This document shows, one piece after another, positions 28,733 through 37,500 of a stretch of 64,000 bases of DNA. The position numbers and the translations under genes were made by a program. How positions within the stretch are numbered: position 1 is the first letter of the stretch; each line of letters opens with the position of its first letter. The stretch is taken from assembly GCF_000423505.1 (NCBI RefSeq), contig NZ_AUIC01000005.1, positions 124,001 through 188,000 of the forward strand. Direction: 5' to 3'. The notes under the pieces are model-generated. The model made no database searches, had not been told where the DNA came from, and saw only the letters and a list, made by a program, of their open reading frames with translations. This DNA is from Pseudoclavibacter soli DSM 23366. Lineage in GTDB: Bacteria > Actinomycetota > Actinomycetes > Actinomycetales > Microbacteriaceae.

Positions 28733-29116
28733 ATGCCAACCGGAAAAGTGAAGTTCTTTGACGAAGACAAGGGCTTCGGGTTCATCACCTCCGACGATGG
28801 TCAGGAGGTGTTCCTGCATGCCTCTGCGCTGCCCGCGGGTGTTACCGCGCTGCGAGCTGGCACTCGTCTCGAGTACGGCATTGCCGAGGGCAAGCGTGGC
28901 GCGCAGGCGCTTTCAGTGCGTGTGCTCGACGCGCCGGTGAGCGTCGTCAAACAGCGTCGACGCCCTGCTGAAGACATGGCGATCGTGGTCGAAGACCTCA
29001 TCAAACTGCTCGACGGCATCGGTGGTGGGCTCAAACATGGTCGCTACCCGTCTGATGCGCACGCACGCAAAGTCGCGGCAGTGCTGCGCAAGGTTGCGGA
29101 CGAACTCGATGTCTGA
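28733..29116 (+). CDS. Cold-shock domain protein with C-terminal extension
   Basis: 127-residue protein. Residues 1-67 are a cold-shock domain with RNP1 (KGFGFI) and RNP2 (VFLHAS), opening with PTGKVKFFDEDKG; the remaining 60 residues form a basic helical extension (QRRRPAEDMAIVVEDLIKLLDGIGGGLKHG), which is typical of a distinct actinobacterial CspA-like class about twice the length of CspA. It should bind single-stranded RNA or DNA. ATG 28733 follows AAGAGAGAAG. It overlaps the DUF3027 gene by 8 nt. Confidence 0.9.
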   Translation: MPTGKVKFFDEDKGFGFITSDDGQEVFLHASALPAGVTALRAGTRLEYGIAEGKRGAQALSVRVLDAPVSVVKQRRRPAEDMAIVVEDLIKLLDGIGGGLKHGRYPSDAHARKVAAVLRKVADELDV

Positions 29117-29639
29117 GGCCGACTCCGCAATGGCAGACGAACACGCACAAGACCTGCAGGCCTTCATCGATCAGGCTCCTTTGGCACAGGCTGCGTTGCA
29201 AGAGATCGCCGATGCCAGGCAGATCGGTGCGCTTCTGCGCGCCGAAGCTGAGGCCGACCCCAACGCGTGCACTCTGCGCTTTGCCTCTGATGTGCCGGGG
29301 TACCCGCACTGGGAGTGGGCCGCAGTGATGGGTCGGGCCGATGCCTCGGCCATCCCCACGGTGCTCGAAGTCGGGCTGCTGCCCGGCGAAGGTGCGCTCG
29401 TGCCACCTGCCTGGGTGCCTTGGTCTGAGCGTTTTGCCGAATACAAGGCGGCTCGCGCCGAGCAGCCTGACGAAGAGTCACCCGAAGATGCTGAAGCTGC
29501 GTCTGATACTGAGGCAGCGTCTGACGGCGAGAGTGTGCCCCACGAAGCTCTGGCGCCAGAGGCGGCAGAGGCGTCAGACGAGGCTCAGTCGGGCCAGCCG
29601 ACCGACAGCTCAGAGGCGATCGAACACGTAGTCGAGTGA
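29109..29639 (+). CDS. DUF3027 family protein
   Basis: 176-residue protein of the actinobacterial DUF3027 family. The N-terminal half is helical; the middle contains the family-type VPGYPHWEWAAVMGR and VLEVGLLPGEGALVPPAWVPW segments, and the last 60 residues are acidic and disordered (many Glu/Asp/Ala/Ser). DUF3027 genes usually follow a cold-shock gene, as here with an 8-nt overlap. Its 3' end overlaps that of the convergent serC by 30 nt. Function unknown. Confidence 0.82.
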   Translation: MSEADSAMADEHAQDLQAFIDQAPLAQAALQEIADARQIGALLRAEAEADPNACTLRFASDVPGYPHWEWAAVMGRADASAIPTVLEVGLLPGEGALVPPAWVPWSERFAEYKAARAEQPDEESPEDAEAASDTEAASDGESVPHEALAPEAAEASDEAQSGQPTDSSEAIEHVVE

Positions 29640-30716
29640 GGCGATGAGTCTGCGCACCTCGTCGGGGTCGATGGCCACGAAGGTGCTCACTCGCAGCTGG
29701 TTGCGACCAAGCTTGCGGTACGAATTGATGTCGACCACGCCGTTTTCACGCAGAATGCGATTGATCTCGGCCGCATCGTAGCGCTCGTCGAGATCAATCG
29801 TGGTAACCACCTGCGAGCGGTCAGCGGGGTCACCGACGAACGGCGACAGGTGCTCGTGTGACTCGGCCCAGGCATAGAGCAGATCTGAAGACTCGCGAGT
29901 GCGCGCATTTGCCCAAGCAAGCCCCCCATTGTCACTGAGCCACTGCAGCTGCTGTTCGAGCAGAAACAGGGTGGCGATCGCCGGGGTGTTGATCGTCTGC
30001 TGCTTGCGCGAATTCTCGATGGCACCCTGTAGCGAGAGCGCCGCCGGGATGAACCGATCGCTGGCAGCGATGCGGGCAGCTCGTTCGACGGCAGCTGGCG
30101 AAAGCAGTGCCACCCAGAGCCCGCCTTCGCTGCCGAGGTTCTTCTGCGGTGAGAAGTAATATGCGTCGAACTGCGTGGCGTCGACCTGTGTGCCACCGGC
30201 CGCTGATGTGGCGTCGACCACACTCAGGCCGTCTGCGGCGACGCGAGTCACGGGCAGCTGAACGCCTGTCGAGGTCTCGTTCTGCGGCCAGGCGTAGACG
30301 TCGACGCCCTCTTCGGCGATGTTTGTGGCTGAAGTGCCGGCGGGGGCCTCGATGAGGCTGGGTGATTCGAGCCATGGCGCGCTCGCTGCCCGGGCGAACT
30401 TGCCCGAGAACTCGCCGATGACCACATGCTGGCTGCGTCGTTCGATCAGGCCTGCGGCAGCAGTGTCCCAGAAGACGCTGGCACCGCCGAGGCCGAGCAC
30501 CACCTCATAGCCGTCGGGCAGCGCATAAAGATCGGCGAGCAGCTCTTGGATGTGCGCGACCAAGTTCTTTACCGGGGCAGCGCGATGCGATGTGCCGAGC
30601 AGTGAATGGCCGCTGGCGTGGAGCGCGTCGAGTTGCGCGTCGCGAATGCGACTCGGCCCCGAGCCGAATCGTCCGTCGAGAGGCAGGAGGTCTGTGGGAA
30701 TGTCGATCGAGGCCAT
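29610..30716 (-). CDS. serC: Phosphoserine aminotransferase
   Basis: PLP-dependent enzyme of serine biosynthesis converting 3-phosphohydroxypyruvate and glutamate to phosphoserine. The 368-residue product has the actinobacterial SerC form: DGRFGSGPSRIR near residue 14, SLLGTSHRAAPVKNLV near 38, the VDATSAAGG region near 167, and the PLP-binding lysine in YYFSPQKNLGSEGG near 192. Length is normal. Diverges from ideR and converges on DUF3027. Confidence 0.93.
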   Translation of the reverse strand: MASIDIPTDLLPLDGRFGSGPSRIRDAQLDALHASGHSLLGTSHRAAPVKNLVAHIQELLADLYALPDGYEVVLGLGGASVFWDTAAAGLIERRSQHVVIGEFSGKFARAASAPWLESPSLIEAPAGTSATNIAEEGVDVYAWPQNETSTGVQLPVTRVAADGLSVVDATSAAGGTQVDATQFDAYYFSPQKNLGSEGGLWVALLSPAAVERAARIAASDRFIPAALSLQGAIENSRKQQTINTPAIATLFLLEQQLQWLSDNGGLAWANARTRESSDLLYAWAESHEHLSPFVGDPADRSQVVTTIDLDERYDAAEINRILRENGVVDINSYRKLGRNQLRVSTFVAIDPDEVRRLIASLDYVFDRL

Positions 30717-30759
30717 GCGACTATGGTACTCGCTGGAGACTAGTCAGGCATGCGGGAAT

Positions 30760-30775
30760 TTAGGCTACACTAACC
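30760..30775 (+). promoter_or_regulatory. Candidate IdeR/DtxR iron box overlapping the ideR promoter
   Basis: TTAGGCTACACTAACC matches the first 16 positions of the 19-bp DtxR/IdeR consensus (TTAGGTTAGSCTAACCTAA) at 13 positions. The TACACT inside it can act as the -10, so repressor binding would block RNA polymerase. Confidence 0.55.
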
Positions 30776-30818
30776 ACGTTGTCTCTTCTGGGGAGAGTCG
30801 GGCGAGAAGGAGTGTTCT

Positions 30819-31514
30819 GTGACCGATCTGATCGATACCACCGAGATGTACCTGCGCACCATCCTCGAACTCGAGGAGGAAGGCATCGTGCCGCTGCGCG
30901 CGCGCATCTCTGAACGCCTCGGGCACTCAGGGCCCACGGTGTCACAGACGGTCTCGCGCATGGAGCGCGACGGGCTGGTCATCGTGAGTGGCGATCGCCA
31001 CCTCGAGCTGACGCCAGAGGGCCGTGCCAAAGCAGTGCGTGTCATGCGCAAGCATCGTCTGGCCGAGCGCCTGCTCTCTGATGTGATCAAGCTTGACTGG
31101 GATCTCGTCCACGAAGAGGCCTGCCGCTGGGAGCACGTGATGAGCGAAGACGTCGAACGTCGCATCATCCCGCTGATCAGCCGCCTCGACGAAAGTCCTT
31201 ATGGCAATCCGATTCCCGGGCTCGAAGAGCTGGGGCTGCCCGAGAACGACGACTTTCGCCACGGAGTCATCGACATCTACTCTCTGGCTCGCTCTGCCGG
31301 TGCGCCGCTGGTGCGCCCCATTCGACGCATGGGCGAGCCCGTGCAGTTCGATCCCGAGTTGCTCAAGCAGTTTCATGACGTGGGTCTCGTGCCAGACGCC
31401 GAGGTGAGCCTCGAGCCAGTAGGAGAGTACACGCGCATCAAAGTCGAGGGCCGCGACGAGGGGCTTGAGCTCGCGCCTGAGATTGCGACGCATATCTTCG
31501 TTGCGGATCACTGA
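30819..31514 (+). CDS. ideR: Iron-dependent transcriptional repressor IdeR/DtxR
   Basis: Metal-dependent repressor of iron uptake genes. The 231-residue product has the N-terminal winged helix, a dimerisation domain with every classical metal ligand at the same position as DtxR/IdeR (M10, H79, E83, H98, C102, E105, H106), and a C-terminal SH3-like domain (about 150-231). Cys102 marks the iron-responsive class rather than MntR. The GTG start follows AAGGAG by 6 nt. A likely iron box overlapping its promoter suggests autoregulation. Regulated uptake genes are not in this window. Confidence 0.94.
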   Translation: MTDLIDTTEMYLRTILELEEEGIVPLRARISERLGHSGPTVSQTVSRMERDGLVIVSGDRHLELTPEGRAKAVRVMRKHRLAERLLSDVIKLDWDLVHEEACRWEHVMSEDVERRIIPLISRLDESPYGNPIPGLEELGLPENDDFRHGVIDIYSLARSAGAPLVRPIRRMGEPVQFDPELLKQFHDVGLVPDAEVSLEPVGEYTRIKVEGRDEGLELAPEIATHIFVADH

Positions 31515-31602
31515 CTAGATCGCCCTCTTCTGGGTCGGCTAAACTGACCCTTGGGCCATCTTTTTCTGGTGGCCCACATGCACAGAGGAACTTTTTACGC
31601 CG

Positions 31603-32562
31603 ATGACCGAGCAGCCGATGACACGCAGACAACTGCGTGCACTTCGCGACCAGCAGGTTCATGAAGCGACCTCTCGCATTTGCGCAGTTGCCCATCGTCC
31701 AGCTCGCGCACAGCAGCGTTCGACAACTCGTTCCTCGACCGCAGCCTCGCAAACTGCTCCTCGCAGGGCTGCCTCCATGCGGTCCACGCTGTTCCGTTCT
31801 CCCCAGGCCAAAGCAGTCACCGGTGTGCTCATCGCTTTCGGTTTAGGGTTCACGACAGCCGTTCCGGCCTATGCTGTTTCGCCATCCGTGTCGGCCACCG
31901 TAGATCTGAGCAGTGCAGATTACCAAGAGTTCGCAGACCGTGAAGCTGAACTTGTGGCCACGGGTGCACTTGAGCCCCAAGCGCTCACCGGCTCCTCTGG
32001 TTTGGTCTCGGCCACCGACGCGTCGTCGGTCGGGGCAGAGGCTCGCGCTGTGGCGCGGTTGACTTCTGGGCGTGCGTGCACACTCGACGAAAATGTCGTA
32101 CCCGAAGGCACTGACTATGTCATCCCGCTGCCAGCCGGCAGCTACACCGTCACATCCCGCCCAGGCGCGCGCTGGGGGCGTCAGCACAACGGTGTTGACA
32201 TGGCTGCGCCCTACGGCACCACGATTGTTGCTGCCATGTCGGGCACCGTGATCAGTGTCGGCCTGGTGAATGCCAACCCCACGGTGCAGGTTCGCACCTA
32301 TCTTTCAGATGGCACCCAGATCGACAGCTTCTATCTGCATGAGACGCTTGACTCTGTTCAGGTCAAAGAGGGCGATACTGTGCGCACCGGAGATGTGATC
32401 GCCGCGGTTGCTAGCGAGGGGCAGTCGACAGGTAATCACCTACATTTCGAGATGCGGCTCAACGGTGGCGATAGCGTCTATCCGGGTGTCGGCGGAGAGA
32501 CCATCGACGGGCTCAATTGGCTCAGCGCTCATGGTGCGTACGTCCTTCCAGGGTGTGCTTGA
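31603..32562 (+). CDS. Secreted M23 (LytM) family peptidase
   Basis: 319-residue predicted cell-wall endopeptidase. It has an unusually long basic N-terminus (70 residues, including MTRRQLRAL at 6-14) before a signal-type hydrophobic segment (71-87) and an AYA cleavage site near 89-91. The C-terminal LytM domain shows the zinc-binding HNGVD (HxxxD) near residue 198 and HLHFE (HxH) near 285, so it should be active. Alternative start at ATG 31618. First of three secreted wall hydrolases in 2.8 kb. Confidence 0.88.
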   Translation: MTEQPMTRRQLRALRDQQVHEATSRICAVAHRPARAQQRSTTRSSTAASQTAPRRAASMRSTLFRSPQAKAVTGVLIAFGLGFTTAVPAYAVSPSVSATVDLSSADYQEFADREAELVATGALEPQALTGSSGLVSATDASSVGAEARAVARLTSGRACTLDENVVPEGTDYVIPLPAGSYTVTSRPGARWGRQHNGVDMAAPYGTTIVAAMSGTVISVGLVNANPTVQVRTYLSDGTQIDSFYLHETLDSVQVKEGDTVRTGDVIAAVASEGQSTGNHLHFEMRLNGGDSVYPGVGGETIDGLNWLSAHGAYVLPGCA

Positions 32563-32617
32563 AGCCTCACATGTTGTTCTGAGGTAGTCGACTCAATGCG
32601 ATTCAGGCCATGTGCGC

Positions 32618-32623
32618 TATACT
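32618..32623 (+). promoter_or_regulatory. -10 element TATACT, leaderless start for the NlpC/P60 gene
   Basis: TATACT ends 6 nt before ATG 32630. This decides the start against an in-frame GTG at 32612, which would lie upstream of the promoter. Confidence 0.6.
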
Positions 32624-32629
32624 GAACAG

Positions 32630-33274
32630 ATGCTGAAGAGAACGCCTGCAGTGAAACTGTCCAGCACATTCGCCACCGTCTTGGTTTCGGGCGCTCTGGT
32701 TTTTGCCACTGCTGTGCCCTCTCAAGCTGCGGAGGTCGAGCAGGCCGTCCAGACCGGCTACAGCGCCCAAGAGCTTCACGCTGGTGCCAGCGCAGTCAAT
32801 GTGGCCGGCAGCGGCAGCGTCGGTGCTGAGACTCCGGTCGTTGAGGTTCCGGTGACAACCACCACGACGAGCAATTCTTCCTCTACTCGGGCAGCATCTT
32901 CGACAACAAGTAATGCAGCCATTGCTGTGGTTGATGGCACAGGCGCAGGGGCACAGGGCATCGTAGCCACCGGTCTTGCATATGTCGGTGTGCCTTATGT
33001 CTGGGGCGGTGCGTCGCCGTCCGGCTGGGACTGCTCAGGCTTTGTGCAGTGGGTCTACGCACAGAACGGCATCCAGTTGCCGCGCACATCAGGTGCTCAG
33101 GGGGCGGCGGGCACTCGCACCACCACACCAGTGCCCGGTGACCTTGTGGTTTATGGCAGCAGCCATATCGGCATCTACATTGGCAACGGCATGATGGTGC
33201 ATGCCTCCAAGCCTGGTGTGGGCACGGTTGTGGCTCCGGTCTACGGCACGCCGTATTACTCGCACATCGGCTGA
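32630..33274 (+). CDS. Secreted NlpC/P60 family peptidoglycan endopeptidase
   Basis: 214-residue secreted enzyme. Residues 1-33 form a normal signal peptide (SQA cleavage), 34-105 is a Ser/Thr/Val-rich linker, and 110-214 is an NlpC/P60 domain with catalytic C135 in WDCSGFVQW, the catalytic His in SHIGIYIGNG near 180 and the third polar residue in MVHASKPG near 193. The domain ends right at the C-terminus. Predicted to cut D-Glu-mDAP or equivalent bonds in peptidoglycan stems. Confidence 0.92.
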   Translation: MLKRTPAVKLSSTFATVLVSGALVFATAVPSQAAEVEQAVQTGYSAQELHAGASAVNVAGSGSVGAETPVVEVPVTTTTTSNSSSTRAASSTTSNAAIAVVDGTGAGAQGIVATGLAYVGVPYVWGGASPSGWDCSGFVQWVYAQNGIQLPRTSGAQGAAGTRTTTPVPGDLVVYGSSHIGIYIGNGMMVHASKPGVGTVVAPVYGTPYYSHIG

Positions 33275-33297
33275 GGCCTCTGAGAAGCCTCGCAGGT

Positions 33298-33373
33298 TGG
33301 TGCCACCGGCGAGAATCGAACTCGCGACGCACAGTTTAGGAAACTGTCGCTCTATCCACTGAGCTACGGCGGC
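33298..33373 (-). tRNA. tRNA-Arg (anticodon CCT)
   Basis: 76-nt cloverleaf with encoded CCA. The acceptor stem pairs GCCGCCG with CGGTGGC (one G-T), the anticodon arm is ACAGT-TTCCTAA-ACTGT with anticodon CCT reading AGG, and the T arm is GCGAGTTCGATTCTCGC. It lies between two cell-wall hydrolase genes. Confidence 0.95.
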
Positions 33374-33406
33374 TCACCAGCGATTAAGCCTACCAGCAGG
33401 TGCCAA

Positions 33407-34363
33407 TCAGATCTTGTGTTTGAAGATCAGGTCGCCGGAGGCAATGTACTGCTGTACTTCGGCAGCTGGAATGTACCGAGTGAAGTAACCGGACGAGGCT
33501 CCGTAGTTCTCCGTGAGGATACTGCCATCGATATAAGATTTGCCGACATAGGCCACGTGACCATAGGTGGTGCTGGAGTTGAACAGACCGGTCTTTGGGT
33601 AGACGATGATGTCGCCGGCCTGAGGCTCAGTGGTGGTCTCCCAGCCGACCAAGTTGCCGCTTCGAGCCCATTCGCCGCCGTTGCCGCCATTCGGCGTAAG
33701 CACAGCGTTTGTGTAAAGCCACGGTGAATGTGTGACCCCGGCGTCACGATTGATGCGCCACGCTACAAAGTCGGTGCAGTTGTTGACCACGTACCCGACA
33801 CCCAGGGCGCCGGGGTAATCGTCGCCGGTGGGCCGCTCTGTTGCAACCAGTGATTCGTCGGGCAGCTGCGTGGGGTTTGCCTGGCTGCTGCTCGGGCCGG
33901 CGATCGGCTGAATGGTCTCAGCTGTGAGAGCCTCGGGATGCTGATACAGATATTCGATCTGAGAGGCGGTCAGTGTTTGACGCTGGGCTCGAGCCGAGAT
34001 CAGCGCTGCAGTGCTGTCTGCATAAGAGGGAAGGCTGATGCCGAGCACGAGTGCACTGGTGAGCGTGAATGTGGAAGCAGTGGCGGCGATGCGCCGCGAC
34101 TTGCGCGAGGAATTTGGCCGTACTCCGCGGTGCTCGAAGACAGAGGTTCGGTCGACGGCGCTTGAGATCTTTAGAGAGGAGGCCTTGGAGCGGCGGGTGA
34201 CCCCGACAGGGAGAAGCGCCGAAGGTGGTGTGGCAGCACTGCCGCGGCGCTCAAGTGCGCGCAGCTCACGGCGGGTGAGAGGGTGTTGAAGATCGCTGTT
34301 CGGGGCAGTGGCCGTGGCGTTCAGCGCGTGCTTCGACAAAACTGGTACTCGCCCCTTCAACAC
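33407..34363 (-). CDS. Secreted CHAP-domain amidase/endopeptidase
   Basis: 318-residue predicted peptidoglycan hydrolase. A 90-residue basic N-terminus containing LTRRELRAL (residues 29-37) precedes a signal-type segment (93-112) with a SYAD cleavage region. The C-terminal CHAP domain (about 190-310) has the catalytic Cys in NNCTDFVAW and His in YGHVAYVGKS. The GTG start at 34363 has no good ribosome site. The TRR-x-LRAL motif is shared with the M23 protein at 31.6 kb, suggesting a common cytoplasmic targeting or handling feature. Confidence 0.85.
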   Translation of the reverse strand: MLKGRVPVLSKHALNATATAPNSDLQHPLTRRELRALERRGSAATPPSALLPVGVTRRSKASSLKISSAVDRTSVFEHRGVRPNSSRKSRRIAATASTFTLTSALVLGISLPSYADSTAALISARAQRQTLTASQIEYLYQHPEALTAETIQPIAGPSSSQANPTQLPDESLVATERPTGDDYPGALGVGYVVNNCTDFVAWRINRDAGVTHSPWLYTNAVLTPNGGNGGEWARSGNLVGWETTTEPQAGDIIVYPKTGLFNSSTTYGHVAYVGKSYIDGSILTENYGASSGYFTRYIPAAEVQQYIASGDLIFKHKI

Positions 34364-34538
34364 AGAGAAAACAGAAATCGTTCAACCAATCTTACCCGTC
34401 GATGACGTAGGCGTCACAGTGTGATGGAGAATGCACAGAAGCAGTAGCTGGTTGCGTGGCAATCGGCGAGGAATGCGAAGCCCACCGGGCGATCACGGGT
34501 AGTCTGGGCTGTGATCACTGAGGCAATTGGAGGTGCAG

Positions 34539-37500
34539 GTGACGGCACAGGACGGCGAGCGTGCGACGGCGTGGTCGCAGTGGCGCACCAGACTTGCTGC
34601 GGTCGGGGCATCGGCGCGCGCTCAACAGCCGGCGGTGCTCGAACTCAGCACCGGCCATCCCGGGGGCATCGCGCAACTGCTCTCTGGCAGAGTCACCCGT
34701 CTGTCGAACCTGATTCGCGACGAAAAAAACTACGTGCGTGCGGCTCGCATCGCCCGTCAGATCGAGCACAAGGCCGCAGAGCTCTCGCAAGATCGTGGCC
34801 TTGATGCCGTTCAGCTGCTCGCTGGCGAGATGCTCTGGCATGACGGTGCTCGTTCACAACGACTTCCCGTCATCTTGCAGCCGGCGATCATCCAAGGCGT
34901 TCCCGGCGATTTCGAGCTCAAGATCACTTCGGTGCCGGTCATCAACCCCGAAGTCGTGCGGCAGCTGAGTCGGCGCTTCAACGCCGACATCGACGTGGCC
35001 GGCCTGCAAGAGCTGGCGCACAGCACCGACGGGTTTCACCCCGATGAGGCGCTGCGCCGCCTGAGTCAGGAGTTTCGACTCGTCGAAGGTCTCGAATTCG
35101 CCCGTGCGCTGAGACTCGGCATGTTCAGCAGTGCACCTCAAGAGCTGTCTGCACGCGCGGTCGACCGCATCCACCCGCTGCTCGATGCGGTCATCGACGT
35201 GCCCGGCGCGCGCTCGGCTTTGGCCGAGAACGTGCGACTCGTCACGGTCAACAGCGCCGATGAACGCAGCGCGCTGAGTGATGCGCTCATTCTCGACGCC
35301 AGTGCAGAGCAAGAGAATATTGTGGCTCAGGCCAGCACCGGCACCTCGTTTGTGGTGCGCAGCGTGCCCGGCGCCGGCGTGGTGCAGGCAGTCGCCAATA
35401 TTGTCGCCACACTGGTGCCGATGGGGCGACGCATTGCCATCGTGGCGCCGTCGCGCGCATCGCTGGATGCCGTGGCCGACAAATTGCGCAGTCGCGGCTT
35501 GGGCGGGTTGGCCGTCTCACCAGCCTCACTGCGCCGTGACCTGATCAGCGCCATCAATCGCAACGAGCACGCTCAGCCAGTCACTGACCGCGAGCAGCGT
35601 GCCGCTGGCTACGCCCGGCTGCGTGATGCACTGTTGGGCTACCGGCGCAGTCTGCAGGCAGTGCACCCCTCATACGGCGTCTCGGTATCGCAGGCGCTCA
35701 GTGAGCTCGCACGCCTGTCGCTGCTGCCAGACGCTCCGCAGACTCGTGTGCGACTGCACTCCAGTGTGCTCGAGGCCTTAGCCATCGATCGTTCCTCCGC
35801 GGCCAACCTGCTGCGACAGGCTGCCGATCTCGGCCAGTTCGACTTCGGCCCCGAAGACTCGCCGTGGTACGGGGCAACGTTTCACTCGCCGCAAGATGCC
35901 GAAAACATGTATCTGCTGGCCAAGCGTCTGTCTGAGACCGATCTGCGCACGATGGTCAGAAAAGTCTGGGCCGTCTTCGACGAGGCTGGTCTGCGCGAAC
36001 CTCAGACACTGACCGAGATCAACGAGGGGCTGCAGCTGCTGCTCAGTGTGCGAGACACCCTCGACCGCTTCCACCCGGTGGTGTATGACCGTTCTCTTGA
36101 AGAGCTCATCGCGGCGACCGCGCCGCGGCGTGACCAAGAGATGGCTTCTGGTGCTCGGCGACGTCTGCGGCAGCTGGCCAAAGAATACCTGCGCCCCGGT
36201 GCTCACGTCTCCGATGTGCATGTCGCGCTGCAGCAGATTCAGCGGGATCGCCAGCTGTGGCAGCGCCTGGCGCGCTCGCACCAGCCGCCGTCGGTGCCGA
36301 CGGGGCTGGGCGATGCGAACATCGTGTTCACTGCCGTGGCGGCCGACCTGAAAGTGCTTGCTCTGCCGCTTGACTCTGCACAGGCCGGCGATGTCAACAC
36401 CCAGTCGCTCGACCAGCTGCAGACGCTGCTCGATCAGCTCACCCGAGATGTCAGTGCGCTCGGGCATCTGCATGAGCGCGCCGAACTGCTGGCTGCGCTC
36501 GAGCGCATGGGGCTGGCCGAACTCGTCGAGGACTTCTCACGTCGTCACGTCACCGCTGAGCGTGCCGGTGATGAACTCGAACTCGCCTGGTGGCAGTCGG
36601 TGCTCGAACTGCTGCTCGAGCGCGACGGATCGCTCCTTAACGCCAACACACAGGTGCTCGCCCGGCTCGAGCGCGACTTCGTGCTCGAAGACCGCCGCAT
36701 TCTCGAAGACCATGCACGTGAACTCGCGGCCACGCTTGCCCAGCGCTGGACCGATGCCGTCGATGTGTACCCGAACGAGGCGAAGGTGCTGCGCGAGCAG
36801 CTGCTCGACGGCACCATTTCGGCCGAGACGCTGATTCAGCACCTGCCGCACGTTGGCCGAGCGGTCGCTCCTGTGTGGCTGTTCTCGCCCTATCAGTACG
36901 GCGGCGAGGTGCCTGAGCGAGCGCACTTCGACACAGTCATTCTGCTTGATGCGGCGAGCATCACCCTGACCGAGGCCGTGTTGCCCATCGCGCAGGCAGA
37001 ACAGGTGATCGCCATCGGCGACCCAGTGCTCGGAGCGCCCACCGGGTTCAGCATCGACGCCGCCGACGCCAGCCTGCGGCCGGTGGTCGATGAACCTTCT
37101 GCGTTCCGTGCCCTGGCCGACTTGTTGCCGCAGTTGCGTCTCGACTTCAGCTACCAGCCGGGCGGGCGCGCGCTTGCCGCGCTGGTGAACCGACGCTGGT
37201 ACGACCAGGCCATCCATTCACTGCCCTCAGCTGCCGAGTTCGTTGGTGAACCTGCGCTGACCACCATCGATCTTGAGGTGCACGGGCGCCAACAGCCCAA
37301 CCCCGACAGTGGCACGGTCGAGGCTATGCCGGCCGAGGTGACGCGCGTGGTCGAACTCGTGATCGCTCACGCTGTGTGGCGCCCCGATGAGTCACTGATG
37401 GTAGTCTCGGCGAGTGCGCTCACGGCTCACCGCATTCGGGCAGCCGTGCGCGCCGAGGTGCTGAAGCATCCTCAAGTCGCCGAATTCTTCGACACGCGAC

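Noticed and set aside
34511-34804. GTG start 5 nt after a TAGTCT box just upstream of the helicase-like gene
   Set aside because: It resembles the leaderless pattern but is in another frame from the large gene and yields an unremarkable 97-codon shadow. The box may still be the promoter of the large gene, which has GGAGG for translation.
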